Shown: positions 1-12,561 of the stretch, one piece after another | How the letters are laid out: every line of letters begins with the position of its first letter | How positions within the stretch are numbered: position 1 is the first letter of the stretch | Source: DATFNV01 sp963827935 | Lineage (GTDB): Bacteria; Planctomycetota; Planctomycetia; Gemmatales; Gemmataceae | Assembly: GCA_963827935.1 (NCBI GenBank) | Contig: CAWHCN010000005.1 | Span: 1 to 64,000 of the forward strand | Direction of reading: 5' to 3' | Length of the DNA stretch: 64,000 bases | Program-made: the position numbers and the translations under genes | Notes under the pieces: model-generated | Told to the model about the DNA's origin: nothing | Database searches by the model: none | Seen by the model: the letters and a program-made list of their open reading frames with translations, nothing else

Positions 1-159
1 TTTCAATGAACAAGGCCCCGCTACCCGGGCGAGAGGTGTCGTGCTCGGGCAGCGATCTTACGGTGCGCGCGTATTTTCGACGCCACCGCCCCAGGCGGCT
101 CGGCTTGAGATCGACCTCGCCTACTTCCCCAACGTCGTCTGTTGCCCCGCCGACCCTGC

Positions 160-1512
160 TCAGATCGGCACCACTTGCAGCCCTAACTCCCGCGCTTTGC
201 GCTGCAGCGATTTGACCTGACGCTCCTGCTGCTTGACTTCTTCGGCTGCCGTGCTCTCACGGCGATACGCTTCCCCACGCGTGATGAGGCGATAGAAGAG
301 CTTCGCCAGCTTGTGGGCTGTCGCCCTGATGGCGCTGCCTATCCCCAGCCGGGCCCGCAGGCGGCGCAGGAAATTACCCAGCACGCTCTTACTTCTGAGC
401 AAGGACCGCGCCGCCAGCCGAAACGCCCTGGCCACCCGGCTGGCCGTCTGGGCGGGATAGCGGATCCGCTTGCCCGATTGGTGCTTGCGCGGCGCCAGCG
501 TCGTCCAGGCCGCGAAGTGCTTGTCCGTCGGGAAACGTGCCGCCAGGTCCGGGCCTGTCTCCGACAAGACCGTCAGCACCGTGCTGGCGCCCAGACCGTC
601 CACTTCCGTGACACGCACGCCCGTCAACTGGAAGATCAAGGCGTCGGCGTCGAACTCCGTCGGGCGGTTGCGACTCTTGGGCGCGGCCTTCTGGGACTCG
701 GGCAACGGACGCCCCTGGGTCTTGTCCGGCATCGGCCCGGCCGCCTTGGCGTACTCCCGGTCACAGACATGGAGCTGATTCTGGTAGAAGTCCCAGGCCT
801 TGAGCAGTTGTTTCAGCTCGAACAGGTGGGCCGTGTCCCAGGTCCCTTCCAGGGCCTTGGCAATCTCCTCGCGGCTCTTCTTGCAGCTGGGATCGCGCAT
901 CGCCGCCAGCGTCTGGGGGTCACGCTGCCCCTGGGCGATGGCACGCAGGATGCGCATGCCGGTGACGCCGGCGATGCTCGACACGGCCAGGTCCAAATGA
1001 ACATTCATCTGGACCAGCACTTTGAGCATCATCTGCAAGAGCTTGGCTGCCTCGGTGATCAGATGCTCGCGATGCCGCCACAGCGTCCGCAACGCCAGCA
1101 CCTCGTGCGCGGGTCGAAAACAGCTCTTGAGCTGGCCACAGGCGTGCATCTGCTGCAGCCAGACCGCATCGCAAACGTCGGTCTTCTTCTTGAGGTTGCG
1201 GGCCAGGCTGCGTGGATCGACCACCACCACTTCGAAGCCCTGGCTTTCCAGGAAGTCGCATAAGCACATCCAGTAGACGCCGGTCGATTCGAGCACGACG
1301 CTCGTGACGCCGCAGTGGCGTAACCACTCGGCCAGCGTCTGCAGGTCGGCGGTATAGACGCCGAAGGTACGCACGGGCTGCGGATCGCAAGCGGGGTCGA
1401 CGGCGACGACGTGGCTGGCGCTGCCGACGTCGATGGCGGCGGCACAGGGCCGGACGATGCGGGGCGGCGGGATGGGCTGGCGTGTCTTCTTCCGAGGCAT
1501 GAGGACCTCCAA
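160..1512 (-). CDS. IS110-family transposase
   Basis: A 450-residue DEDD transposase/recombinase of the IS110 family. The N-terminal RuvC-like domain shows AAIDVGS (first Asp), VVLESTGVYW (Glu) and a Lys-x-Asp-x-x-Asp stretch near residue 110. The C-terminal Transposase_20 region shows LGASTVLTVL and an APRKHQSGKR motif that holds the likely catalytic Ser. Family members cut and rejoin circular intermediates guided by a bridge (seek) RNA made from the element's own non-coding end. An alternative start is the second Met, five residues in (MPRKK). The frame is intact, unlike many neighbours. The element ends are not resolved: I found no clear terminal repeats or target duplication, as is usual for this family. 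Confidence 0.93.
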   Translation of the reverse strand: MEVLMPRKKTRQPIPPPRIVRPCAAAIDVGSASHVVAVDPACDPQPVRTFGVYTADLQTLAEWLRHCGVTSVVLESTGVYWMCLCDFLESQGFEVVVVDPRSLARNLKKKTDVCDAVWLQQMHACGQLKSCFRPAHEVLALRTLWRHREHLITEAAKLLQMMLKVLVQMNVHLDLAVSSIAGVTGMRILRAIAQGQRDPQTLAAMRDPSCKKSREEIAKALEGTWDTAHLFELKQLLKAWDFYQNQLHVCDREYAKAAGPMPDKTQGRPLPESQKAAPKSRNRPTEFDADALIFQLTGVRVTEVDGLGASTVLTVLSETGPDLAARFPTDKHFAAWTTLAPRKHQSGKRIRYPAQTASRVARAFRLAARSLLRSKSVLGNFLRRLRARLGIGSAIRATAHKLAKLFYRLITRGEAYRRESTAAEEVKQQERQVKSLQRKARELGLQVVPI

Positions 1513-1800
1513 CGACGGTGAGGGACGGGCGAAGAAAAGGTCGGCGGAGGATGGGTCGAACGAAGGACGAGACTTTCAAGCGGGCTCGCGGCACCAAGGA
1601 AAGTGAAGCCGACCCAAGGGCCAAGCTCAAGCACGGGCTCAGAGGCACCAGATCAAACGCGGCCACCGCGCTCCGCCGCCACAAAGAAGAGCTAGAGAAG
1701 CGCAGTGCGAACGGAAAGCCGATGGCCTGTCAGGTTCATAGCGGAACGTGTGCCAGGGACTGGCATCAGCCCTCAAGCTGATCCTTGTCTGGCAGCGGGT
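1513..1800 (-). other. Non-coding region upstream of IS110 transposase (possible bridge RNA)
   Basis: About 290 bases with no convincing gene between the transposase start and the structured repeat. In the IS110 subgroup the bridge RNA is encoded on the 5' side of the transposase, which is this location. A short hairpin ATCAG/CTGAT lies near 1767-1784. No guide loops could be matched to a target by eye, so this is a positional inference only. Confidence 0.3.
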
Positions 1801-1804
1801 TCTG

Positions 1805-1935
1805 CATACACGGAATTATATGCAACGTGGCGCTTGGCGCCGAAATGTGAAGGCGCATGTCGTTATTTGACAAGGTATTGCGGCACGCGCGCCAGGTTGC
1901 ATATAATTCCCGGCGAATTTATGTCGAACTGGGAA
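1805..1935 (+). repeat. Structured dispersed repeat, copy A
   Basis: A 99-base core (1812-1910) is closed by a perfect 15-bp inverted repeat, GGAATTATATGCAAC at 1812-1826 and its complement at 1896-1910. It aligns without gaps to the core of copy B at 47172-47270 (opposite strand), with 74 of 99 bases identical by my count. The similarity runs on through CCCGGCGAATT to about 1935. Inside the closing stem are GCGCC/GGCGC (1837-1841/1852-1856) and TGTC/GACA (1858-1861/1869-1872). A spurious reading frame crosses it, but differences from copy B fall equally on all three codon positions. Confidence 0.75.
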
Positions 1936-2083
1936 TTCTGGGCGAGCCCGCACCGCCAGTTCCATTCCTCGGATGACCCATAATATTCACTTATGATGCG
2001 GCGCCCGCCTATCACGAGCTTCCTGATGATCCTTTTCTGTCGGGTGAGGTAAGTTACTCGGGCCTATCATTTTCGGGAGCCCC

Positions 2084-2944
2084 ATGGACGTCCCTGCCCA
2101 TTCGACCACGGTCCGGCTGGGCTGCTTCGGCGGCGTTTTGTTGCTCATGGCCGTGTGGGAAGCGCTGGCCCCACGCCGGCGCCTCGCCGTGGGACGGGGC
2201 TGGCGCTGGTTCAGCAACCTGGGTCTGGTCGCCCTGGACGCCCTGGCTGGGCGCCTGGTGGCCCCCCTCGGTGCTGTCGCAGCGGCCCTGTTGGCGGAGG
2301 AGCGGGGCTGGGGCCTGTTCCACAATGTCGCCCTGCCGGCTTGGGTCGTCCTGATGCTCTCGGTTATTGCGCTGGACCTCGCCATCTACCTCCAGCACGT
2401 GATGTTCCACGCCGTGCCGCTGTTGTGGCGGCTCCACCTGGTCCACCACGCCGACCTCGATTTCGACACCACAACCGGCGTTCGCTTTCACCCCGTCGAG
2501 ATCGTGCTGTCGCTGGGAATCAAGGCCGCCGCCGTGATCTTGCTCGGTGCGCCGGCGTTGGCCGTACTCCTTTTCGAGGTGATCCTCAACGCCACCTCCC
2601 TGTTCAACCACGGCAACGTTTATCTGCCGGCATGGCTCGACCGCGTGCTGCGGTGGGTGGTGGTGACGCCCGAGATGCACCGGGTCCATCATTCGGTCCA
2701 GCCGCGCGAGACGAACAGCAACTTCGGCTTCAGCTTGCCGTGGTGGGACTGGCTGTTCGGCACCTATCGTGCCCAGCCCGCGGACGGCCACAAGGGGATG
2801 ACCATCGGGTTGAGCCATCTCCGGGACGCGCGGCAGGTCGAGCGGCTGCACTGGATGCTGCTGCTGCCCTTCCTCGGCCGGACCGGGGACTATCCGGTCA
2901 ATGGCCGCGGGGGGAGCGAGGACCGCCGTGGCAAGGTCCCATAA
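2084..2944 (+). CDS. Sterol desaturase / fatty acid hydroxylase family protein
   Basis: 286-residue membrane-bound di-iron oxygenase of the fatty-acid-hydroxylase superfamily. The histidine clusters expected for iron binding are visible: QHVMFH near residue 107, HLVHH near 121, NHGN near 178 and HRVHH near 205, followed by the conserved NFGFSLPWWDWLFGT segment. Several hydrophobic stretches (for example residues 10-25, 50-75, 85-105 and 140-165) suggest a multi-pass inner-membrane protein. The substrate cannot be told from the sequence; lipid or sterol/hopanoid-type hydroxylation is typical of the family. It stands alone between the repeat at 1.8 kb and the candidate selenoprotein gene. Confidence 0.88.
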   Translation: MDVPAHSTTVRLGCFGGVLLLMAVWEALAPRRRLAVGRGWRWFSNLGLVALDALAGRLVAPLGAVAAALLAEERGWGLFHNVALPAWVVLMLSVIALDLAIYLQHVMFHAVPLLWRLHLVHHADLDFDTTTGVRFHPVEIVLSLGIKAAAVILLGAPALAVLLFEVILNATSLFNHGNVYLPAWLDRVLRWVVVTPEMHRVHHSVQPRETNSNFGFSLPWWDWLFGTYRAQPADGHKGMTIGLSHLRDARQVERLHWMLLLPFLGRTGDYPVNGRGGSEDRRGKVP

Positions 2945-3101
2945 GGAATTGCTATTGGCACGCCGTTGCCTATAAGCACATCAGCGATGGCGTTGCCGCG
3001 CCGCGAGGGTAGCCTACCTGTCACCTTGCGCTTTTGGTGCGCAGGGGCCCTGGAACAGGCAGGGCCACCGACTGTCCAACACGAGGAGGTATCCTTCCGC
3101 C

Positions 3102-3662
3102 ATGAGAACGCATTTGATTGCCGGGGTTCCCCTGGCGCTGGCGCTGCTGGTCGGCTGCGCGGACGCCGCGGGCGACCTCAAATCCGGCCCCCAGGTCGGG
3201 GACGGCGTGGGCATCTTCGAGCCCCTTAACATCACCGGGCCGGGAGCCGGCGAAAAGCGCTGCCCGGTCTGAATGAACGGCAGCAGGCCGGTCGTCATGA
3301 TCTTCGCGCGCGAGATCACCGACCCCTTGACCAGTTTGGTCAAGAAAGTGGACGCCACCAACAAGGAGCAGGTGGAGAAGGGCAAGAAGATGGGGAGCTT
3401 TGTCGTCGTGCTGAGCGATGACGAGGGGATGGAGAAGAAGCTCAAGGGCTTGGCCGAGAAGGAGAAGCTGGAGAAGACCTGGCTGCTCTTGGACAATCCT
3501 ACCGGCCCGCCGGACTACAAGCTCGCCAAGTCGGCGGATGTCACCGTCATTCTCTACGTGGGCAAGAAGGTGAAGGTCAACCGAGCCTACAAGAAGGACG
3601 AGTTCAAGGCCGACGAGGTCGCGAAGATCCTGAAGGATCTGCCGAAGATCCTCGACAACTAG
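3102..3662 (+). CDS. Secreted thioredoxin-like protein, candidate selenoprotein (CPVU)
   Basis: The ATG at 3102 follows the ribosome site GAGGAGGT (3083-3090) and opens a signal-peptide-like N-terminus (HLIAGVPLALALLVGCA). The frame reads through VGDGVGIFEPLNITGPGAGEKRCPV to a TGA at 3270-3272, then continues in the same frame for 129 more residues (MNGSRPVVMIFAREITDP onward) to TAG at 3660-3662. From memory, planctomycete relatives carry a Cys-x-x-Cys at this point, followed by NG and a thioredoxin-like beta strand ending FARE. The TGA therefore sits exactly at the second Cys of a redox motif, which predicts selenocysteine. Total length is 186 residues including Sec. If TGA is a true stop, the product would be a useless 56-residue peptide. 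A TGC/TGT-to-TGA base error is the main alternative. Confidence 0.75.
3270..3298 (+). promoter_or_regulatory. In-frame UGA with SECIS-like hairpin
   Basis: Directly after the TGA at 3270-3272 a two-part stem can be drawn. The lower stem is ATGA (3273-3276) with TCAT (3295-3298). The upper stem is CGGC (3278-3281) with GCCG (3287-3290), closing a five-base loop AGCAG. A one-sided bulge GTCG (3291-3294) separates them. Bacterial SECIS hairpins lie inside the coding sequence just 3' of UGA, so the placement fits. The stem is short and was not energy-checked. Confidence 0.45.
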
Positions 3663-3678
3663 CAACTAGGCAGACACA

Positions 3679-3755
3679 AACCACAAAGGACACAAAGAAC
3701 ACAAAGAAAAGACCTGTCATTTCTCCTCTTTGTGTTCTTTGTGTCCTTTGTGGTT
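3679..3755. repeat. Perfect 29-bp inverted repeat
   Basis: Arms 3679-3707 and 3727-3755 are exact complements built from CACAAAG units (AACCACAAAGGACACAAAG at the 5' side), with a 19-base spacer. It lies between the two candidate selenoprotein genes and could act as a transcript-end hairpin, although no U-run follows. It is a dispersed palindrome type seen in many planctomycete intergenic regions. Confidence 0.8.
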
Positions 3756-3810
3756 CTCTGGATCGAATCGCCGGGAGCCGAACGCACCCTTTCTAGCGAA
3801 GGAGGTTTCC

Positions 3811-4880
3811 ATGATCCGCCATGCGGCGGTCGTCGTCGTCCTGGGCGGGGCGCTGCTCTGCGCAGGTCGGGCGACGGCCGATGAAGCCAAGAAGGTGCCG
3901 AAGGAGATCGCCTCGTTCGGCACACTCCGGGCCATGCCCCCGGAGGCAGTCCGTAGCCAGGCCGACGAGTGGCTCAGGAGCACCGGCAAGACCGACGCGG
4001 CCACTCAGAAAGCGTTTGCCGAACTCTGGGCTACCGACCGGACCGTTCTCGACAAGGTGGCCGAGACACTGGCCCTGGGCAATCCCGACGCCAAGACCCT
4101 CCTGGCCGAGGCGAACGATCCAAAGATGCCGCCCCGACCGTGGTGCCGTCGCTGTTGAAGGACAAGAAGCTGCCGAGCTTCTTCCGCGCCAACCTGGCCC
4201 TGGCCTATGGCAAGGCCCTCTCCAACCGCCGCATCTATGAAGAGGCTTTGGAGGCTCTGGACGCCGTCAAACCCGAGCAGGTGGTCGATCCCGCCACGCT
4301 CCTCTTCCACAAGGCCGTTGCCGAGCATGGCCTGATGAAGATGCGGGAAGCAAACAACACCATCGTTCGTTTACTGGACGACGTGGTGGATGCCCCCGAA
4401 CGCTACAAGACCGTGGCCGCCCTCATGGTCTTCGACATGATGAACTGGAAGGACAAGGACCTGGGCTCGATCGCCCGCAAGATGGACAACATCGAGCGGC
4501 GGCTCGACCTGTCGCGCGGCGGACCCAAGACCCAGAAGCTCCAGAAAGAGGTCGTCGCTCGCCTCGACGAACTCATCAAGGAGAAGGAGAACCAGGGCAA
4601 AGGGTGCGGATCCTGACCGAGCGGCGGTCAATCCGGCGGTCAGCCGAATAACACCACCAACCCCAGCTCCCCTCAAAACGACAGCTTCGGCGGCACCGGC
4701 AGCGGGCCGGGCAACGTCGATCCGAAAAGAATGAAGGAATTGGCCGAGGTCTGGGGCAAGCTCCCCGAAAAGGATCGCGCCAAGGCTATGACCGAACTGA
4801 CCCGCGACATGCCGCCGCGCTACCGCGAGGTCATCGAAAAGTACTTCCGCGAGTTGAGCAAGGGTTCGGATTCCAAGTAA
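3811..4880 (+). CDS. Secreted TPR-like protein with in-frame TGA (CGSU), candidate selenoprotein
   Basis: The ATG at 3811 follows GGAGG (3801-3805), with a signal peptide ending near GRATADE. Residues of about 40-270 are alpha-helical and TPR-like (FFRANLALAYGKALSNRRIY, YEEALEALDAVKP). A one-base deletion near 4125-4132 shifts the frame (NDPK to DAAPTVVPSLL). After KEKENQGKGCGS a TGA occurs at 4614-4616, and the same frame continues for 87 codons: a Gly/Ser/Asn-rich linker, then an acidic-basic helical tail containing EVWGKLPEKDRAKAMTELTR and MPPRYREVIEKYF, ending TAA at 4878-4880. That tail is a recognisable conserved planctomycete module, so read-through is likely. The TGA makes a Cys-Gly-Ser-Sec motif, the second CxxU in two neighbouring genes. 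Function is unknown; an exported redox or metal-binding role is inferred from the motif. Confidence 0.65.
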
Positions 4881-5062
4881 TCGGCAGCCAATCCTTGCGG
4901 GTACGGGGCCGCGGGAACAACCACGAGTTGTTCGCGCGGCCTCGTGCCGTTCTTCCATTCCTCGGCAGCCGCACTTCCTGCCCGCGCGATTCCGGCATCC
5001 GATTTGCTCTTCCTCTGCCAGCCGAAGGTGGTTCCGTTCCCCTGGCGCGAGGTGTGTCTCTC

Positions 5063-8124
<3,062 letters not shown>

Positions 8125-8169
8125 CCGCGAACGCTCCAATCGCGGCCAAACTGGTGGAGGTACTGCGTC

Positions 8170-11100
8170 GTGGCTCGCCGGCGAGGGAGTGGGATCGTCC
8201 CAACTCTGGATAATGACCCGCTCTGGTACAAGGATGCGCTCATTTATCGAGCTCCACGTGCGTGCCCTTCACGACAGCGACGACGACGGCGTCGGCGACT
8301 TTCCTGGGCTCGTCGACAAGCTCGACTACCTGCAAGACCTGGGTGTGACCGCGCTCTGGCTCCTTCCCTTTTATCCCTCGCCGCTGCGTGACGATGGCTA
8401 CGACATTGCGGATTACATGGGGATCAATCCCGCCTACGGCCGGCTTGCCGACTTCGAGCTGTTCCTGCGGGAGGCCCATCGCCGGGGGCTGCGCGTCATC
8501 ACGGAGCTGGTCGTCAACCACACCTCGGACCAGCACGCCTGGTTTCAGCGCGCCCGTCGAGCGCCCGCCGGCAGTCCCGAACGCGACTTCTACGTCTGGA
8601 GCGATACGCCCGAGAAATACCGGGAAGCCCGCATCATCTTCAAGGATTTCGAGCCATCCAACTGGACCTGGGACGCGGTTGCCGGCGCCTATTACTGGCA
8701 CCGCTTCTTCCACCATCAGCCCGATCTGAACTTCGACAACCCGGCCGTACACCAGGCGGTGCTCGGGGCCCTCGACTTCTGGCTGGGCCTGGGCATTGAC
8801 GGCCTCCGACTCGACGCCATCCCCTATCTCTACGAGCGCGAGGGAACCAATTGCGAGAACCTGCCCGAAACGCATGCGTTCCTGCGGTCGCTGCGCAAGC
8901 ACGTGGATGAAAAGTTCACCAACCGCATGCTGCTGGCGGAGGCGAACCAGTGGCCGGAGGACGCTGTCGCCTATTTCGGCGCCGGCGACGAGTGCCATGC
9001 CGCCTTTCACTTTCCCGTCATGCCGCGCCTCTTCATGGGGATCCGCATGGAGGATCGCCTGCCGATCGTGGACATCCTCCAGCAGACGCCCCCGATCCCC
9101 GAGACGAGCCAGTGGGCGCTGTTCCTGCGCAATCACGACGAGCTAACCCTGGAAATGGTGACCGATGAAGATCGCGATTACATGTATCGCGTTTATGCGC
9201 AGGACCCGCAGGCGCGGATCAACCTGGGCATCCGCCGCCGTCTCGCCCCGCTGCTGGAAAACCATCGCGCCAAGATCGAGCTGATGAACGGCCTGCTCTT
9301 CTCGTTGCCGGGCACGCCCGTGCTCTATTACGGCGATGAGATCGGCATGGGCGACAACATCTACCTGGGCGACCGCAATGGTGTGCGGACCCCCATGCAG
9401 TGGAGCGGCGAGCGCAATGCCGGCTTCTCCCGGGCCAACCCGCAACGGCTTTACCTGCCGGTGATCATCGACCCGGCGTATCACTACGAGGCGGTCAACG
9501 TCGAGGCGCAGCAGAACAATCCGCACGCCCTGCTCTGGTGGATGAAGCGCCTCATCGCCCTGCGCCGCCGCTATCGGGCCTTTGGTCGCGGCACGCTCGA
9601 CTTTGTCTTCCCCGAGAACCACAAGGTACTGGCGTTCCTCCGCCGTCACGAGGACGAGATCATTCTCGTGGTGGCCAACCTGTCGCGGTTTGCGCAGGCG
9701 GCGGAGCTGGACCTGTCGGCATTTCCCGGCCTGGTGCCGACCGAGATGCTCGGCCGAACGCCGTTTCCCGCGATCGACGAGCGCCCCTATCGTCTCACCC
9801 TGGGACCCTATGCCTTCTACTGGTTTGCCCTGGAACCGCGGCCGGCGGACGTCCTGTCGGCGACCGTCCCTGAGTCCGAGCGATTGACGCTGACCGTGGC
9901 GGATGACTGGCACAGCGTGTTCCGCGGCAAGGGGCGCGAGGCGCTGGCCGAGGCGCTGGCGGCCTATCTCCCCGGCTGTCCCTGGTTCCGCGGGCAGGCG
10001 CGGACCATCGAGTCGGCCGGCGTCGTGGATGCGGTGCCGATCGCCCGCAACGGCTTGACGACGTACATCGTCCTGGTGCGGGTGGAATACACCGAGGGGG
10101 ACCCAGAAACCTATGTGGTGCCCCTGGGTTATGCCCGGAGGCGCTGAGGGAACTGCGCTGGCCGAGCGGCTGCCGCACGCCGTGGTGGCACGACTGCGCG
10201 TGCGTCCCCCGGGCCAGCCCTCTGCCGAGATCGAGGAAGGGATCCTGTTCGACCCGCTCGGCGAGCCGGCGTTCTGCGAGGAACTGTTGCGGGCAATTCG
10301 CGACGACCTGGCGCGTCCGCGGCAGCGGCGGCGACCTGGCGGCCTGGCCGCTCGCATCGTTCCCCAGCCTGTCCGCCCTGTCCGCCTCTGAGCCGTCACC
10401 GGCCCCGCTCACGACCGAACTGACCCACACCGCCGTCGCCTACGGCGACCGGCTGATTCTGAAAGTTTTCCGTCGCGTGGAAGCCGGGACCCATCCCGAG
10501 CTGGAAGTCGGCCGCTTCCTCCAGGAACGCACGCCGTTCCGTGCCACCCTACCCGTGGCCGGCGCCCTCGAATACCGCCCCTTTCGCGACGAGGCGCTGA
10601 CGCTGGCCGTCCTGCACGGCGAAGCGCCACACCAGAGCAACGCCTGGGCCTACACCCGCGACGCCCTGGGTCTCTACTTCGAGCGGGCCCTAACGCTCCA
10701 GGTGGCAGCCAGCGATTTGCCCTTGCCGGATCGCCCGCTGCTCGACCTGGCCGGCGAGGAGGTCCCGGTGCTGGCCCAGGAAGTCATCGGCTCGTACCTC
10801 GCCTCGGTGGAGACGATGGGTCGGCGCACGGCGGAACTGCACCTGGCCCTGGCCTCTGATTCCCACGACCCCTCCTTCGCGCCAGAGGCCTTCAGCACGC
10901 AGATTCAGCGTTCGATGTATCAGACGCTGCGCAGCCAGGTTCGGCAGGCGCTGGAATCGCTTCGCAAGTACCTGAAGGAAACGCCCGACGAGCTGCGCAA
11001 GACCGCGCAGGAGGTCCTCGATCGAGAAGCCGATCTGCTGGACCGGGCCCGGTCGATCCTGACCCGCCGCATCGCGGCCCAGCAAACGCGGATTCACAGC

Positions 11101-11555
11101 GACTACCACCTGGCGCAGCTCCTGTTCACCGGGCGGGATTTTGTCGTCGCCGATTTCGAGGGAGACCCGCTGCGGCCGCTGACGGATCGACGCCACAAAC
11201 GCTCGCCGCTGCGCGATGTGGCCAGCATGCTGCGGTCCTTCGATTTTGCCACCCAGAATGCCCTGACCGAGGGCCAGTTGCGGCCCGAGGACGCGATCCG
11301 CCTGGGCCCCTGGCGCGGCTCTGGCATGTGTGGGTGTCGGTGGCGTTCTTGAAAGCTTACTTGGCGGCTGCCGGCCCGGCCCCCTTCCTGCCCGCCACAC
11401 GCGACGACCTGAGCCTGCTGCTCGACTTCTCTCTGTTGAAGCGGACGATCGGCGAGCTGCGTTACGAGCTGGCGCACCAGTCCCCGCGGGTCCGGGTGCC
11501 CTTGCTGGCGCTACGGCAAATCCTGGCGACGCCGACGACCTCCGCACCCCGCTAA
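8170..11555 (+). CDS. treS: Trehalose synthase-maltokinase fusion (frameshifted)
   Basis: N-terminal GH13 trehalose synthase: DPLWYKDALIY, then after a shift near 8250 LHVRALHDSDDDGVGDF, DDGYDIADYMGINPAYG, VVNHTSDQHAWFQ, the nucleophile region DGLRLDAIPYLYE, the acid/base LLAEANQWPED and FLRNHDELTLEM. After about residue 655 the frame shifts near 10140 and 10400, and the C-terminal maltokinase half follows (RVEAGTHPELEVGRFL, NAWAYTRDALG, the kinase motif RIHSDYHLAQLLFTG and VADFEGDPLRPL), with a last shift near 11325. Such fusions interconvert maltose and trehalose and phosphorylate maltose to maltose-1-phosphate for GlgE-type glucan synthesis. Total is about 1,125 residues, normal for the fusion. 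The GTG start at 8170 is the best match to the family N-terminus. It probably forms one operon with treY. Confidence 0.9.
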
Positions 11556-11587
11556 GAGCGGCCGGAAACAATGAGCCCGATGCTCGC

Positions 11588-11750
11588 ACCGTTGTGGCAC
11601 GGTCTCCTGACCGTGACACCCGCCCACACCGTTGTGGCACGGTCTCCTGACCGTGACACCCGCCCTGACCGAAGGTCTCCAGGAATCCGCGATGGATGCG
11701 TGGAGACCTTCGGTCAGCCGAAGTGGCACGGTCAGGAGACCGTGCCACAA
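11588..11750. repeat. Cluster of direct and inverted GTGGCACGGTC palindromes
   Basis: Two direct copies with 40-base period start at 11588 and 11628, each containing TTGTGGCACGGTCTCCTGAC. An inverted copy (GTGGCACGGTCAGGAGACCG) begins at 11723. Between them GACCGAAGGTCTCCA (11668-11682) is complementary to TGGAGACCTTCGGTC (11701-11715). RNA from the region could form a long hairpin just after the maltokinase stop. Confidence 0.75.
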
Positions 11751-11883
11751 CGCGGCGCTCGAAAAGTATGACGTTGTGCTCGTACATGCTTGGTGCCTGC
11801 TCGCCTGGCGCAGCCCCGGAGACGACATGAGGAAACGGTCAGGCGTGCCAACTGAGGGTGCCACCACCACCCTCGGACACCCC

Positions 11884-12002
11884 GTGGCACCATTGTGGCA
11901 CCGTGTTGGCACCCTCGTGGCACCCTTGGCACTGTCGTGGCACCCTCGTGGCACTGTCGTGGCACCCTCGTGGCACCGTGCTGGCACCGTCGTGGCACCC
12001 TG
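11884..12002. repeat. Minisatellite of ~11-bp TGGCACC units
   Basis: Eleven occurrences of TGGCAC follow one another with a unit of mostly 11 bases (for example CTCGTGGCACC, GTGCTGGCACC). The period is not a multiple of three, so it is not a protein repeat. The remaining gap 12003-12561 shows no gene or clear signal to me. Confidence 0.75.
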
Positions 12003-12561
12003 ACACCCGGACCCCAGCGAACAGGGCCAGCGGACAGCTGTCGCCGCCGCGGATGCCAGCTGCGCGACGATGCGGATGTCACATCCCTCGACCCGCGTTT
12101 CCTGTCAACCCCCCGAGACAGGAAACGACGCACCATAACACCTTGGTACCACGGATCATAGATGCATCAATGGAATTTCATGTCATGGCTCACGGAGCCC
12201 ACCCCCGTGTGCCAACCGTGGCCAACCTGGGACAGGGGAGCGGATGGCGGTCAAGGACGGACAGACCTACCGCCCGCCAGCGACCTGCGCGGGGCGGCTG
12301 GGGAGCAAACGGCTGGGGCGGGCGAATTCGCGAATGCCGCCGGCCCTGGCGAAGCCTTCCGACCTGGGCCGGCTTGAAGCACTCATCGAACGGCTGGGGG
12401 ACGGTGACGGGTTGGCAGGCCCTGTTGGCGCAGGCGAGGGGCGGGTGGTGGGGCGAAGGCGGATGAGGGGAGAGCGGGATTGCCCGCGGAATCACGCTGG
12501 CCCTTATCCGCCCCCGTGCTATCATCAAATCGGTAATGGGCGCTACCTTGCGGAGGGGGCG

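Noticed and set aside
1705..1983. Small frame crossing the structured repeat, similar to one at 47063-47584
   Set aside because: The similarity follows the DNA repeat; changes fall equally on the three codon positions and no start or ribosome site fits both copies.
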